Shown in pieces: positions 54,110 through 64,000 of a DNA stretch of 64,000 bases. The number at the start of each line of letters is the position of its first letter. Position 1 is the first letter of the stretch. The stretch is from an uncultured Pseudomonadota bacterium (lineage in GTDB: Bacteria; Pseudomonadota; Gammaproteobacteria; Methylococcales; Methylomonadaceae). Made by a program: the position numbers and the translations under genes. The DNA lies in NCBI GenBank assembly GCA_903918375.1, contig CAIXED010000008.1, positions 1 through 64,000 on the forward strand, given 5' to 3'. The notes under the pieces were generated by a model. It did no database searches. It saw only the letters and a program-made list of their open reading frames with translations, and was not told the origin of the DNA.

Positions 54110-54244
54110 TTAGTTTGCTTTGCCTTGAGCAGAACCAGAACCGTAGTTAGCTGGTTTTTTGTTGCCGATATCTGGGCTATCCATGCAACCTGTCAAGCTA
54201 ACAATCATCAGGGTCATAGCTAAAAGAGATAATACTTTTTTCAT
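54110..54244 (-). CDS. Tiny lipoprotein, copy 1
   Basis: 44 residues: a signal MKKVLSLLAMTLMIVSLTGC with lipobox LTGC (Cys20), then MDSPDIGNKKPANYGSGSAQ and GKAN. A strong GGAGGATGTT site precedes the ATG. It is a paralogue of the gene at 54514. The mature part is only about 25 residues, of unknown function. Confidence 0.75.
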   Translation of the reverse strand: MKKVLSLLAMTLMIVSLTGCMDSPDIGNKKPANYGSGSAQGKAN

Positions 54245-54458
54245 AACATCCTCCAATTAAAAGTTTTTTTTATTTTTGTGTACTAAATCAAAAATCAAGC
54301 ACGGACAATTTATATCACGGTAAATCTGTTTTTAGCAACCCGAAGTTAATTTTTTGGCAGTTATTTTTAAAAAATTAGCATTTATAAAAAATTTATCTGC
54401 TAAAAATCTGATATTTATCAACAGATTGTATTGATAAATCGCGTTAGCCTTAAACGAA

Positions 54459-54482
54459 CAAGGCCCACAAAAGTGGGCCTTG
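54459..54482. terminator. Hairpin downstream of lipoprotein copy 2
   Basis: CAAGGCCCAC, loop AAAA, GTGGGCCTTG, 10-bp stem. It matches the 54056 hairpin in sequence style, suggesting gene and hairpin were duplicated as one unit. 31 bp after the stop of copy 2. Confidence 0.75.
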
Positions 54483-54513
54483 ATTGCACTGCAGGGCAAA
54501 ACTTGTATTTAGT

Positions 54514-54648
54514 TTAGTTTGCTTTGCCTTGTTCAGGACCTGCACCGTAATTAGCTGGCTTTTTATTGCCAATATCAGGGCTGTCCATGCAACCAGTCAA
54601 GCTGACAACCATCATTACCAAAGCCAAAACAGAAAATACTTTTTTCAT
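54514..54648 (-). CDS. Tiny lipoprotein, copy 2
   Basis: 44 residues from ATG 54648 with the same GGAGGATGTT site; a longer frame to 54708 is rejected. MKKVFSVLALVMMVVSLTGC, then MDSPDIGNKKPANYGAGPEQ and GKAN. The mature peptide is nearly identical to copy 1, while signal peptides and spacers differ, so selection probably holds the mature part. Confidence 0.78.
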   Translation of the reverse strand: MKKVFSVLALVMMVVSLTGCMDSPDIGNKKPANYGAGPEQGKAN

Positions 54649-54751
54649 AACATCCTCCGAATTTAAAAGGTTTTTATAATTGCGTGCACACAAATTTCGG
54701 CACGGCAAAATTTATATCATGGCAAAACAGCTCTTGCAATACCCTACTGCA

Positions 54752-56659
54752 TCACAAGGTATCTAGGTCGCTTGGCAACTGGATTTGAATCTCTTTACCA
54801 TGCCATTTTGCCGAACCAACATCTTGCCAATCACCTGATAGATTGTTCTTTCTCAAGTCATTTTCCCATTCAAACGGCGCACGGATTTTTTTCATCTTGA
54901 TCACAAACTGAGTGCTATCCAGACGCAAATTCTCTTTAATCCCCCAGAAAGCAGTGACCTTCATGATAAATTTTTTCAAACGTAGCTCATCAATGTTTGG
55001 AGTGACCGCTATATTGGCCCACATAGAATGAACACGCCCCCAATTCGGCGCTAAAAGACGGCCTTGTTGATTCACAAACGGCAACCATTTCTCTTGGCCA
55101 TTAGCATCGATATAGGTAATCGCCAAAATACGGTCATAGCCTTCAAAATGATCGTGTAAATACAGCGCATGAGGCGTAATACCTAGAAAAGTATTAGAGA
55201 ACATCAGCAACGCATTGCTCATGTCTGCCACGATACTAGTCACTGGCGATTGGCGTGTATTGACGTGAAGTCGGTACAACAAGCCATAATGAATACTGCT
55301 ATTAAGCTGAAGCACAATCAAAACCAATACAATTTTGCTGATTTTGTTTACAAAGCGTTTACTTAAGCGCTGATCTTGAGTATCAAAAATCTTGTCGTAA
55401 AGCGTTGTTGGAAAACTAACAGCTAGATTCGCAACACAACTGACATCACAGCTAACCCTCGCTCGATTATCGGCAATATTGCGATAAATTCTGCAGGCTA
55501 TCTGATAAATCCCAGGTAATTTCAGCAGCCAACCAATAGGTGCGCTGTATCGCAGTGCAATCAAAATTTGTGCGTAAGTGGCAACACCAGCATAAACACG
55601 ACCTTGATTATCCAGTGCATACAAATCAGTTAACAATTGCGCTTCGCCAATTTGGTTTAATGCCGGATAGTTTTTAGCGGCTGATTGCGCGCCTTGAAAA
55701 TCGACGCCTCCCAACACATCAAAATGATTCAAGATCAAAACTGTCCGGCAGCAAAGCGGACATTGCTGGTCATAAAAAACTCTCAATAATGGCTGTTTTG
55801 CCTGTAAAAAATCGCCTATGGCGCGATACCAAGCAAAAGGCATCATCAAGCTATAAAAAATCAACATCCCCATCCCAAAGGGGTAAATGTTGAATGACAG
55901 GGTAATGCCTAAATGCAAACCTATGCCAATCAAGAAGTACAAAGGTCGCCATTGCCGATAATGAAACAGCGCTAGAAAGCTGAATTGGAAAACCAGAATG
56001 GTGTAGCCAATCAATTTTTGCAGCATTTCGTTATTCAACAGCCATGACATATCCAAGGCTGACATGTAATAGGGCATTGATGATGGCAACCAACCGCCAA
56101 GGCCATTGCGCCAATGTGGGGCAAACATTTTGTGAATTAACGAGTCAAAATACAGAAAACCAAGACAAATAATGACGGGTAGGTAATAGGCCAAAACCGT
56201 GATTTGCGGTTTTGCATAAGTGCTGTAATGCACAAACGGCGTGGCGAGTTTTTTTCTAAGATTATCAATTGCAAATGCCTTATCCAGCGGCATAAAAATC
56301 AGCAAAAAATTGGCGCCGATCATGAACAAATCAAAACCGCCATCAAAATCGCGCTGCATCGGGGTGAAATTAACAAACACCAACCAAAATAGGTAATTGG
56401 CGATACTAGCTTGTTGGCAGCGATAGCCAATCACTAAAGCAAAAGCGACTAAAGCCCATAGCCAAAGAAAAAAGCTAATCATCGGAAATTCGACATCTAA
56501 AAACGGAATCGGGTCGAAAATCAGATGATTAAAGAAAATCAGAAATAGCACTTCTTGCAAGGTAACAAGACCAAACAGCATTCGGAACAAACCAACACCG
56601 GTTGCGGGTGCTTTTTTGTGGTAAAGAGCGTTTATTTTGGCAAGAAGAAGTTTTTGCAT
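54752..56659 (-). CDS. HTTM-domain membrane protein with a DCC (DUF393) thiol domain
   Basis: 635 residues. Residues 20-285 are an HTTM-like bundle of membrane helices (GVGLFRMLFGLVTLQEVLFL, MQRDFDGGFDLFMIGANFLL) related to vitamin-K-dependent carboxylases. Residues 292-415 are a DUF393 domain with Asp297-QQ-Cys300-PL-Cys303. A further helix near 435-455 and a soluble tail follow. The catalytic Lys of true gamma-carboxylases is not identified. A redox role is suggested by the CxxC. Confidence 0.8.
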   Translation of the reverse strand: MQKLLLAKINALYHKKAPATGVGLFRMLFGLVTLQEVLFLIFFNHLIFDPIPFLDVEFPMISFFLWLWALVAFALVIGYRCQQASIANYLFWLVFVNFTPMQRDFDGGFDLFMIGANFLLIFMPLDKAFAIDNLRKKLATPFVHYSTYAKPQITVLAYYLPVIICLGFLYFDSLIHKMFAPHWRNGLGGWLPSSMPYYMSALDMSWLLNNEMLQKLIGYTILVFQFSFLALFHYRQWRPLYFLIGIGLHLGITLSFNIYPFGMGMLIFYSLMMPFAWYRAIGDFLQAKQPLLRVFYDQQCPLCCRTVLILNHFDVLGGVDFQGAQSAAKNYPALNQIGEAQLLTDLYALDNQGRVYAGVATYAQILIALRYSAPIGWLLKLPGIYQIACRIYRNIADNRARVSCDVSCVANLAVSFPTTLYDKIFDTQDQRLSKRFVNKISKIVLVLIVLQLNSSIHYGLLYRLHVNTRQSPVTSIVADMSNALLMFSNTFLGITPHALYLHDHFEGYDRILAITYIDANGQEKWLPFVNQQGRLLAPNWGRVHSMWANIAVTPNIDELRLKKFIMKVTAFWGIKENLRLDSTQFVIKMKKIRAPFEWENDLRKNNLSGDWQDVGSAKWHGKEIQIQLPSDLDTL

Positions 56660-56731
56660 TTTCCGTATTTCGAGGCTTAAAGTTATACGAATTATAAGGT
56701 ATTTAAGGTTTGATCAGTTTCTTTAGGCAAT

Positions 56732-56767
56732 AAAAAAGGCGGTTTCGGAAATCCGAACCGCCTTTTA
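56732..56767 (-). terminator. Terminator of the 42-residue membrane protein gene
   Basis: AAAAGGCGGTTTCGG pairs with CCGAACCGCCTTTT with one bulge, and an A-run at 56732 becomes the U-run on the minus strand. It is 25 bp after the gene stop. Confidence 0.78.
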
Positions 56768-56792
56768 ATAAGCTATGCAAAAAGCAGTTAGC

Positions 56793-56921
56793 TTATTCTC
56801 CGTCTTTAGGCTCAGCAAAAACCCATTTTACGAAGAAGTAGCCTACAGCGATAATTACAACCGCTCCGACCATGCCAGATGGTTCTTTCAGCATTTCTGT
56901 TAAATCTAAGATCGCTCCCAT
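56793..56921 (-). CDS. 42-residue membrane protein
   Basis: MGAILDLTEMLKEPSGMVGA, then the helix VVIIAVGYFFVKWVF and AEPKDGE. A strong GTAGGAGGCACCT site precedes the ATG, and a terminator follows its stop. These signals make the gene convincing despite its size. No family recognised. Confidence 0.7.
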   Translation of the reverse strand: MGAILDLTEMLKEPSGMVGAVVIIAVGYFFVKWVFAEPKDGE

Positions 56922-57137
56922 AGGTGCCTCCTACCTTTAGTTTAGTTGTTATAAAAAAAATTCTGCCAATTCTTGGCGCTCGAACTTCATATCTTACTTT
57001 AGACACATTTAAAGTCAAGCACATTGATGACCTACCATGGAAAGATTATTTCGCAAATTGCCATATCATAAGAATATGAGTAGTATTGGGCTTTGATCTA
57101 GTTTTGATAACAATAAAAATGATTTGAGGGGATTGAT

Positions 57138-57557
57138 ATGATCGGTGGCGTAATTATGATTTTAGCAACGATTTGGGTTTACCAATCGTTGATGAAAGTT
57201 AAAAAAGGCAATACTTTGCTATGGGTTGCGGGTTGTGCAAGCTTATTTTTGGCTATGCAATTTTTGTTCTATACCTTAAACATTGAAATTGTTGATATGT
57301 TTGACGGCAAAGATCCAAACGAAGCTTACGAACGCGATTTAACCAGCGTTGGTGATCGTAAAACTCAAGAAGGTGTAGGCGGTGCTATTTTGCCAACCTT
57401 CCTTGAATTATTACCGCCAACTGCAGGCTTCTTGAGCGTTGCAATTGTTCGCACCTTGTTCATCATGAAACAAGCTTTAACACCAGCTAACTTGTTTAGC
57501 GGTTTGAAAGAAATGTTTTCTAGCATCAAAAACAGCTTCAAAACATCTAGCAACTAA
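57138..57557 (+). CDS. Small membrane protein of unknown function
   Basis: 139 residues, AGGGG ribosome site. Two N-terminal helices (MILATIWVYQSLM and LLWVAGCASLFLAMQFLFYT), an acidic middle (MFDGKDPNEAYERDLTS), then PTAGFLSVAIVRTLFIMKQA and a basic, Ser-rich tail. No family recognised. Convergent with the DUF2970 gene and divergent from the 42-residue gene. Confidence 0.7.
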   Translation: MIGGVIMILATIWVYQSLMKVKKGNTLLWVAGCASLFLAMQFLFYTLNIEIVDMFDGKDPNEAYERDLTSVGDRKTQEGVGGAILPTFLELLPPTAGFLSVAIVRTLFIMKQALTPANLFSGLKEMFSSIKNSFKTSSN

Positions 57558-57603
57558 TGCTTATAAGGCGGTAAATCAACGACTTACCGCCTCCTATATC
57601 TTC

Positions 57604-57795
57604 CTAAGACCCTGTTACCATCGACACGATGCTCACTATCGTATAAATAAACAACAGCGTCGCGACTAAGCCAACTGCAATATAAGCCGGCAAAGAACCA
57701 CTCTTAAAATCGACTTCTCGATTCTTATTACTTTGCACACCAACAATTGCAGCAAACACACTTTTTACAACATGTAGTAGACTGGGTTTAGACAT
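57604..57795 (-). CDS. DUF2970 small membrane protein
   Basis: 63 residues. PSLLHVVKSVFAAIVGVQSN, KNREVDF and one membrane helix (IAVGLVATLLFIYTIVSIVS) match DUF2970. AGGAAAA precedes the ATG. Function unknown. Confidence 0.85.
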   Translation of the reverse strand: MSKPSLLHVVKSVFAAIVGVQSNKNREVDFKSGSLPAYIAVGLVATLLFIYTIVSIVSMVTGS

Positions 57796-57882
57796 AGTTT
57801 TCCTTTATAAAGTGGTTTTAAAGAAGAGCGGCAAATCACCGCTGTTTATAACATCCACAACAATATCCGACTTTTCAGGCCG

Positions 57883-60800
57883 ATGAACAGCAACCAACGA
57901 TTAAAACAGCAATTATCACAACGGATTTTATTTCTGGATGGTGCGATGGGCACCATGATACAGAGCTACCAGCTGGGCGAAAAGGATTATCGCGGCCAAC
58001 GTTTTGCGAACTGGCCCACCGACCTGAAAGGCAATAACGACTTACTGTCCTTAACCCAACCGGACATTATCAAAGCCATCCATCGCGCCTATTTGGATGC
58101 AGGTTCCGATATTCTCGAAACCAATACCTTCAACGCCACCCAAATCGCCATGGCCGACTACCAAATGGAAAGTCTGGCTTACGAAATCAACGTCGCCTCA
58201 GCAAAACTAGCCAAACAAGTCGCCGATGAAGTCAGCGCCTTAACCCCAGATAAACCGCGTTTTGTCGCTGGTGTCCTTGGCCCAACCAACCGCACTTCGT
58301 CAATGTCACCGGATGTTAACGACCCAGGCTACCGCAACATCACCTTTGACGATTTAGTCGAAGCCTACAGCGAAGCCACCCAAGGCTTAATCGACGGCGG
58401 CGCTGACATTATCTTGATCGAAACCGTATTCGATACCCTCAACGCCAAAGCCGCGATTTTTGCCGTTGAACAAACTTTCGACAAATTAGGCTACAAACTG
58501 CCGGTAATGATTTCCGGCACCATTACCGATGCCTCAGGCCGTACTTTATCCGGCCAAACCGCCGCAGCCTTCTGGTACTCGTTAAAACACGTTCAACCCA
58601 TTTCGATTGGTTTTAACTGTGCATTAGGTGCCCAAGAATTACGCCAATACATCGAAGAACTATCAACCATCGCCGACACTTACGTTTCCGCCCACCCCAA
58701 CGCTGGCTTACCCAACGAATTTGGCGAATACGACGAAACCCCAGAACAAATGGCCGCCGAATTGGCCGACTGGGCAGCCAACGGCTACTTGAACATTATC
58801 GGCGGTTGCTGCGGTACTTCACCAGACACCATCCGCGCCATCGTCAAAGCCGTTAGCCAACACCCGCCAAGAGCAATCCCCGAATTAGAAAAGAAATGCC
58901 ATTTGTCAGGCTTAGAGCCAATGACCATTGGCCCAGAAACCTTATTCGTCAATGTCGGCGAACGCACCAACGTCACCGGCTCGGCGGTTTTCAAAAAACT
59001 GATTGTCGAAGAAAACTACGAAGCCGCTTTAGATGTCGCCAAGCAACAAGTTGAAAACGGTGCGCAAATCATCGACATCAACATGGACGAGGGTATGTTG
59101 GAATCAAAAGCCGCGATGGTGCGCTTTTTGAATCTAATCGCTGCCGAGCCGGACATTGCCAAAGTGCCAATCATGCTCGACTCCTCAAAATGGGATATTT
59201 TGGAAGCCGGCTTAAAATGCATTCAAGGCAAAGGCATTGTTAACTCGATTTCGATTAAAGAAGGCGAAGAAAACTTTATCAAACAAGCCCAATTAGTCCG
59301 TCGCTACGGTGCGGCAGTGATTGTGATGGCATTTGATGAACAAGGCCAAGCCGATACCATGGCGCGTAAAGTCGAGATTTGCCAACGCGCTTACAAAATC
59401 CTCACCGAACAAGTCGGCTTCCCGCCCGAAGATATTATTTTCGACCCCAATATTTTCGCCGTCGCCACCGGGATTGAAGAACACAACAACTACGGCGTGG
59501 ACTTTATCGAAGCCACCCGCATCATTAAACAAACCCTGCCACACGCCTTAATTTCTGGCGGTGTGTCCAATGTCTCGTTCTCATTCCGAGGCAACAATCC
59601 GGTACGGGAAGCCATCCACGCCGTATTTCTATATCACGCCGTTCAAGCTGGCATGGATATGGGCATCGTCAACGCCGGACAATTAGCGATTTATGCCGAT
59701 ATTCCGACTGAATTACGTGATGTTGTCGAAGATGTGATTTTAAATCGCACCCCAGAAGGCACCGAAAGACTGTTAGAAATTGCCGAAAAATATCGCGGCA
59801 CAGGCCAAGCCGCCAAACAGGAAACTTTAGAATGGCGCGAATGGCCGGTCAGCAAACGTCTGGAACATGCTTTAGTCAAAGGCATCGCCGACTATATTGA
59901 AGAAGACACCGAAGCGGCTCGTTTAGAAGCCGAAAAACCGCTACACGTTATCGAAGGGCCTTTGATGGACGGTATGAACGTGGTAGGCGACTTGTTTGGT
60001 GAAGGCAAAATGTTCCTGCCACAAGTCGTGAAATCGGCACGGGTAATGAAAAAAGCCGTGGCCTATTTAATGCCATTTATGGATGCCGAAGTTGATGGCA
60101 GCGAACGCAAAACCAACGGCAAAGTGTTAATGGCTACCGTCAAAGGCGACGTTCACGACATCGGCAAAAACATCGTTGCCGTGGTTCTGCAATGCAACAA
60201 TTACGAAGTCATCGACTTAGGCGTGATGGTGCCAGCAGAAACCATTTTGAAAACCGCTCGCGATGAAAAAGTCGATGTAATCGGCCTGAGCGGTTTGATT
60301 ACCCCATCGTTAGATGAAATGGTTCACGTTGCCAAAGAAATGCAACGCCAAGGTTTTAGCGTTCCATTGATGATCGGCGGTGCAACCACTTCCCGCGCTC
60401 ACACCGCCGTTAAAATTGAACCCAACTACCAAGCCGGCCCAACACTGTATGTGACTGATGCCTCAAGAAGCGTTGGCGTCGTCAGTTCATTATTAAGCGA
60501 GGATTTAAAAGCCGACTTTATCGAGAAAACCCGTGCCGAATACGAAATCGTTCGTGAGCGTCACAAAGGTCGTCATGCCAAAGTTGCTCAACATGATTTA
60601 GAAGCCGCCCGCGCCAATAAATTTAACTATGCAGACCACCAACCAGTAAAACCTAAATTTTTAGGCACCAAAGTCATCGACAATTTCTCGCTGGCTAGTT
60701 TGGTGGATTACATCGACTGGACGCCATTCTTCCAAACTTGGGAATTATCCGGCGGCTATCCAGCCATTTTGACTGACCATGTAGTGGGCGAAGAAGCGGT

Positions 60801-61557
60801 GAAATTGTTTGCCGATGCACAAACCATGCTCAAACAAATCGTCGCTGAAAACTGGATTACCGCCAAAGCGGTGATCGGCTTTTTCCCTGCCAATAGCCAA
60901 GGTGACGATGTGATTGTTTATCGTGACGACAGCCGTAGCGAAACGTTGGAAGTGTTGCATCACTTGCGCCAGCAAAACGTCAAAGCCCCAGGCCGTCCAA
61001 ACTACTGCTTATCCGACTTCATCGCCCCAGTTGGCAGTGGCGTTGCTGATTACTTAGGCGGTTTTGCAGTAACCTCAGGAATTGGCATCGAAACCAAACT
61101 AGCCGAGTTTGAACAAGACCACGACGACTACAGCGCGATTATGTTGAAAGCCTTGGCCGACCGTTTTGCCGAAGCCTTTGCCGAATACATGCACCAAGCC
61201 GTGCGCCGCGATTATTGGGGCTATGCCGAAGATGAAAATCACAACAACGCCGCTTTAATCGACGAAGCCTACCAAGGCATTCGCCCAGCGCCAGGTTATC
61301 CTGCTTGCCCTGATCACACAGAAAAGGCCAAGTTATTTGAAATGCTGAATGTCACTGCCAACACTAGCATTGAATTAACCGAAAACTTTGCCATGTTGCC
61401 AACCGCAGCAGTCAGCGGTTGGTATTTCGCTCATCCGGCATCGCAATATTTCAATGTCGGCAAAATCGATCAAGACCAGCTTCAAGATTATGCAAAACGC
61501 AAAGGCATTAAGCTTGAAGTCGCCGAACGTTGGTTAGCAGCGCATTTGCATCATTAA
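57883..61557 (+). CDS. metH: Cobalamin-dependent methionine synthase
   Basis: 1224 residues (E. coli 1227). Homocysteine domain with zinc Cys in FNCALGA and GGCCGTSP; folate domain [14 protein letters not shown]; cobalamin cap and B12 domain [12 protein letters not shown] with the axial His; activation domain [15 protein letters not shown]. It transfers methyl from methyltetrahydrofolate to homocysteine. No cobalamin riboswitch is seen in the 88-bp gap upstream. Confidence 0.97.
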   Translation: MNSNQRLKQQLSQRILFLDGAMGTMIQSYQLGEKDYRGQRFANWPTDLKGNNDLLSLTQPDIIKAIHRAYLDAGSDILETNTFNATQIAMADYQMESLAYEINVASAKLAKQVADEVSALTPDKPRFVAGVLGPTNRTSSMSPDVNDPGYRNITFDDLVEAYSEATQGLIDGGADIILIETVFDTLNAKAAIFAVEQTFDKLGYKLPVMISGTITDASGRTLSGQTAAAFWYSLKHVQPISIGFNCALGAQELRQYIEELSTIADTYVSAHPNAGLPNEFGEYDETPEQMAAELADWAANGYLNIIGGCCGTSPDTIRAIVKAVSQHPPRAIPELEKKCHLSGLEPMTIGPETLFVNVGERTNVTGSAVFKKLIVEENYEAALDVAKQQVENGAQIIDINMDEGMLESKAAMVRFLNLIAAEPDIAKVPIMLDSSKWDILEAGLKCIQGKGIVNSISIKEGEENFIKQAQLVRRYGAAVIVMAFDEQGQADTMARKVEICQRAYKILTEQVGFPPEDIIFDPNIFAVATGIEEHNNYGVDFIEATRIIKQTLPHALISGGVSNVSFSFRGNNPVREAIHAVFLYHAVQAGMDMGIVNAGQLAIYADIPTELRDVVEDVILNRTPEGTERLLEIAEKYRGTGQAAKQETLEWREWPVSKRLEHALVKGIADYIEEDTEAARLEAEKPLHVIEGPLMDGMNVVGDLFGEGKMFLPQVVKSARVMKKAVAYLMPFMDAEVDGSERKTNGKVLMATVKGDVHDIGKNIVAVVLQCNNYEVIDLGVMVPAETILKTARDEKVDVIGLSGLITPSLDEMVHVAKEMQRQGFSVPLMIGGATTSRAHTAVKIEPNYQAGPTLYVTDASRSVGVVSSLLSEDLKADFIEKTRAEYEIVRERHKGRHAKVAQHDLEAARANKFNYADHQPVKPKFLGTKVIDNFSLASLVDYIDWTPFFQTWELSGGYPAILTDHVVGEEAVKLFADAQTMLKQIVAENWITAKAVIGFFPANSQGDDVIVYRDDSRSETLEVLHHLRQQNVKAPGRPNYCLSDFIAPVGSGVADYLGGFAVTSGIGIETKLAEFEQDHDDYSAIMLKALADRFAEAFAEYMHQAVRRDYWGYAEDENHNNAALIDEAYQGIRPAPGYPACPDHTEKAKLFEMLNVTANTSIELTENFAMLPTAAVSGWYFAHPASQYFNVGKIDQDQLQDYAKRKGIKLEVAERWLAAHLHH

Positions 61558-61570
61558 GCAGGATTAAGCC

Positions 61571-62068
61571 ATGCGTAGAATTGAATATCTTTTAGAACGC
61601 AGCATGTACGCCAGCCGTTGGATCATGGCGCCTATTTATTTAGGCATGACCTTGGTATTAATGGTGTTGGCGGTGAAATTCTTCCAAGAGCTATACCATT
61701 TCTTACCGCAAATTTTGGCTTTGCCGGATTCTGAAATCATCTTGAAATTGCTGACCTTTATCGACTTAACCTTGGTCGGCAATTTAACCGTGATTGTGAT
61801 GTTCAGCGGCTACGAGAATTTTGTCTCGCGAATGGATATTGAAAGCGACACCGAAAAACTCGAATGGCTAGGCACACATGATTACGGTTCGCTAAAAACC
61901 AAAGTCACTACCTCTATCGTGGCAATTTCATCGATTCATTTGCTGAAAATCTTCATGAACATCAACGCCACCGAAAACGACAAATTACTCTGGTATGTAA
62001 TTTTGCATTTAACCTTAGTCACCTCGGCGTTTGTGATGGGTTACTTAGACAAAATCACCAAACATTGA
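61571..62068 (+). CDS. YqhA family membrane protein (UPF0114)
   Basis: 165 residues with about four membrane helices. [20 protein letters not shown] and [16 protein letters not shown] match the YqhA/UPF0114 family, of unknown function. 13 bp after metH; its TGA overlaps the next start (TGATG). Confidence 0.88.
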   Translation: MRRIEYLLERSMYASRWIMAPIYLGMTLVLMVLAVKFFQELYHFLPQILALPDSEIILKLLTFIDLTLVGNLTVIVMFSGYENFVSRMDIESDTEKLEWLGTHDYGSLKTKVTTSIVAISSIHLLKIFMNINATENDKLLWYVILHLTLVTSAFVMGYLDKITKH

Positions 62069-62304
62069 TGAGCGATTACCTTTTATACGGCACCGAAGGC
62101 TGCCATTTATGCGAAGACGCCGAACAATTGCTAGTCGATGCTGGTTTAGCATTTAGCAAACAAGACATCATCGAAGACCCACAATGGCTGCAAAACTATG
62201 GCTTATTGATTCCGGTGTTATTCCACAGCGCCAGCCAGCAACAATTAAACTGGCCATTTGATAGCCAAGCCTTGCAGGACTTCATTAAAAACAATCGCCT
62301 ATAA
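62068..62304 (+). CDS. Glutaredoxin-like protein (DUF836)
   Basis: 78 residues from ATG 62068. [18 protein letters not shown] contains the redox CHLC, and LIPVLFH the cis-proline. It probably uses glutathione or another thiol. Overlaps yqhA by 1 base and touches trpC. Confidence 0.82.
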   Translation: MSDYLLYGTEGCHLCEDAEQLLVDAGLAFSKQDIIEDPQWLQNYGLLIPVLFHSASQQQLNWPFDSQALQDFIKNNRL

Positions 62305-62336
62305 TGGCGTCATCTTTTCATTTATCAGCGACTGCT

Positions 62337-63146
62337 ATGACCGACACACCTGACATCTTAAAAAAAATTCTTGCCACTAAAGCCGAAGAAGTCGCTCGTC
62401 GCAAGCCGAATTTACCCTTGAGTTTGCTAGAAGAATTAGCCGGCACCGTACAAGGCCCACGCGGTTTTTACCAAGCCATACAAAGCAAAGCCTCAGCCGG
62501 TAAACCAGCGATTATTGCCGAAATTAAAAAAGCTTCACCCAGCCAAGGTGTCATTCGCGAAAACTTTAAACCCATCGACATCGCTCACGATTACGCTTTA
62601 AACGGCGCGACTTGTTTATCGGTGCTCACTGATAAATTGTATTTCCAAGGCTCGGAAGCCAATTTGCAAGCTGTGCGCGAAAAATGCCCGTTGCCAGCGA
62701 TTCGCAAAGATTTCATGATCGACCCGTATCAAATCCACGAATCGCGTGCTTTAGGCGCTGATTGTGTATTGCTAATCGTTGCAGCCTTAGATGATGTGAT
62801 GTTGAAAGAATTAGCCGATACCGCCACTGGCTTGGGCATGGATGTGTTGGTTGAGGTTCATGATGCCGCTGAATTAGAACGGGCTTTAAAGCTGGATACC
62901 AAATTAATCGGTATCAACAACCGCAATCTGCGCACTTTTGAAGTAACGTTACAAACTACTTTGGAACTGAAAAACCAAATTCCTGATGACCGTTTAATCG
63001 TCACCGAAAGCGGCATTCATACGCCGGATGATGTGAAATTGATGTTAGAGCAGGGGATTTACAGCTTCTTGGTCGGCGAAGCGTTTATGCGCGCACCGTC
63101 ACCGGGGCAAAAAATGCGTGAGTTGTTTTTTCCTAGAGCTTTTTAA
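62337..63146 (+). CDS. trpC: Indole-3-glycerol phosphate synthase
   Basis: 269 residues from [12 protein letters not shown]; an ATG at 62304 overlapping the previous stop would add eleven residues and cannot be excluded. [45 protein letters not shown] and [12 protein letters not shown] are TrpC motifs. Stand-alone enzyme, not fused to TrpF. It closes the indole ring in tryptophan synthesis. Confidence 0.95.
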   Translation: MTDTPDILKKILATKAEEVARRKPNLPLSLLEELAGTVQGPRGFYQAIQSKASAGKPAIIAEIKKASPSQGVIRENFKPIDIAHDYALNGATCLSVLTDKLYFQGSEANLQAVREKCPLPAIRKDFMIDPYQIHESRALGADCVLLIVAALDDVMLKELADTATGLGMDVLVEVHDAAELERALKLDTKLIGINNRNLRTFEVTLQTTLELKNQIPDDRLIVTESGIHTPDDVKLMLEQGIYSFLVGEAFMRAPSPGQKMRELFFPRAF

Positions 63147-63161
63147 ATTTGATTAATGACT

Positions 63162-63202
63162 TAAGCTGTTTATGGTAAATTCCGCATATCATTAACAGCT
63201 TA
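63162..63202. repeat. Inverted repeat after trpC
   Basis: TAAGCTGTT (63162-63170) pairs with AACAGCTTA (63194-63202), 23-nt loop. It is 16 bp after the trpC stop, without a U-run. Confidence 0.4.
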
Positions 63203-63272
63203 TAGTTAGATTTTATTATTTGGATAAGGCGACTAAAGCACTACGCCAATTTTAATCAGATTTACCACCCCA

Positions 63273-64000
63273 ATGTTCGCCTCATCATCACAACTGATCG
63301 TTAAGCATCCAAAGCAATTAACCAAAACTTGGGCACAAAATGTTTTAGCTAATCACTCGCCCAACATTACCGTTTCTGCAGTCAATCTAATTTCAGTTGA
63401 TGTTGGCACCACCAGTCGGATTCATCTGGAAGTCAGCCACGACGGCACCAATGACTTACCTAGACACTGGTTTATTAAACTGCCTTCACTCACTTGGCAA
63501 GCCAGAGCCATTACTGCTTTACCCAGATTGCTCGCTACCGAAGTTTATTTTTATCAGAACCTCATACACCAAGTACCATTAGATACAGCACCGCTATTAA
63601 TGGCAGCTAGCCATTTTGGCATTGGCTCGACCTTGGTACTCGCTGACATTCGTGAAAACGGTGCTCAAGCAGGTAGCGCTGGACAAGCCTTATCTGCCGA
63701 ACAAGCTCATGCAATTATTAGCAAACTAGCTGAATTTCATAGTCGATTCTGGAATCAAAACCAACAAAATCCACCTTATCAAAAATTAGCCGGTCCGATT
63801 CGTCACTTAGAAAACAAGTTGGGCAGCTTGTTTGCAGTACCCTTGATGAAACGCGGCTTGAAAAAAGCAGGAGAGGAGGTTGATAAACAATTACATCAAC
63901 CAGCGATTGCTTACGCTCAACAGCGCAAAAGAATTATGGATCTACTCAATCAAGGCTCACAAACCTTGATTCACCGCGATTGTCACCCAGGCAATTTTTT
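63273..64000 (+). CDS. Phosphotransferase (APH/EcKinase-like), truncated by window edge
   Basis: Open for 242 codons from ATG 63273 to the edge. HWFIKLPSLTWQARAI has a kinase-type Lys, EVYFYQNLIHQVPLDTAPLL matches the small-molecule kinase family and LIHRDCHPGNFF (near the edge) is the catalytic HxDxxxxN motif. It may phosphorylate a hydroxylated small molecule or sugar; the substrate is not known. The C-terminal end is missing. Confidence 0.75.
   Translation, partial: MFASSSQLIVKHPKQLTKTWAQNVLANHSPNITVSAVNLISVDVGTTSRIHLEVSHDGTNDLPRHWFIKLPSLTWQARAITALPRLLATEVYFYQNLIHQVPLDTAPLLMAASHFGIGSTLVLADIRENGAQAGSAGQALSAEQAHAIISKLAEFHSRFWNQNQQNPPYQKLAGPIRHLENKLGSLFAVPLMKRGLKKAGEEVDKQLHQPAIAYAQQRKRIMDLLNQGSQTLIHRDCHPGNF

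Noticed and set aside
54056-54482. tRNA or small structured RNA between plsC and the lipoproteins
   Set aside because: The stems are simple terminator-like hairpins belonging to duplicated lipoprotein units.
57796-57882. Cobalamin or SAM riboswitch before metH
   Set aside because: Only 87 bp and no conserved box or stem set of either class.

Overview
The window looks like chromosome from a mesophilic gammaproteobacterium of moderate GC. The cytochrome c4 / System II (ResB-CcsA) / DsbA block divergent from engB, the long two-subunit-type SpeD, glyQS, metH, polA and an E. coli-like rnpB all fit that class. The fused ThiS-ThiG, the methionine-salvage genes beside rnpB, and the many REP-like palindromes resemble methanotroph-type (Methylococcales) genomes. 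That placement is inference: no methane-oxidation gene lies in the window. Core genes are interrupted by short AT-rich accessory patches.

Layout. 1-1057: 3' end of an IS256-family insertion sequence, then a DUF2971 gene. 1317-7764: a tight six-gene operon (OlsF-like bifunctional acyltransferase, M14-type peptidase, alpha/beta hydrolase, PhoU-like protein, SixA-like phosphatase, CHAD protein) with a candidate Pho box upstream and a hairpin terminator downstream. 8243-15863: glycosyltransferase, CorA, a lipoprotein, a CcdA-like antitoxin remnant, sodB, a CYTH phosphatase, ribF, DUF1289 and a flippase. 15864-19589: AT-rich island with a gene split by an in-frame TAA, a zinc-ribbon protein and two decayed toxin-antitoxin modules. 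19586-24883: a small membrane protein, trmB, thiSG, aroG-type DAHP synthase, mtgA, an FAH-family hydrolase and a His-rich lipoprotein. 25257-28017: a 747-residue protein with a nuclease-like N-terminus and a RAYT/REP remnant. 28053-33130: kup, rimK, mtnC-mtnD-mtnB and rnpB. 33239-38456: dsbA, ccsA, resB, cytochrome c4 and engB.

38471-43228: an intact hipBA module with paired operators, a parDE remnant whose toxin carries a nonsense codon, and polA. 43341-46168: DUF502, speD, an OsmC-type gene and an unrecognised gene behind two palindromes. 46587-54027: SDF symporter, AAA/DUF4143 ATPase behind three 22-bp repeats, yajQ, glyQS, gmhB and plsC. 54110-57795: duplicated tiny lipoproteins, an HTTM-DCC protein and small membrane proteins. 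57883-64000: metH, yqhA, a glutaredoxin-like gene, trpC and a truncated kinase-like gene.

Themes. Phosphate and membrane lipid handling in the first operon. Sulfur amino acids and polyamines (mtn genes, metH, speD). Cytochrome c maturation with its thiol oxidoreductase and a cytochrome client. A striking number of toxin-antitoxin genes, in which three toxins are broken by different lesions (deletion, frameshift, nonsense) while the adjacent antitoxin-like frames remain open.
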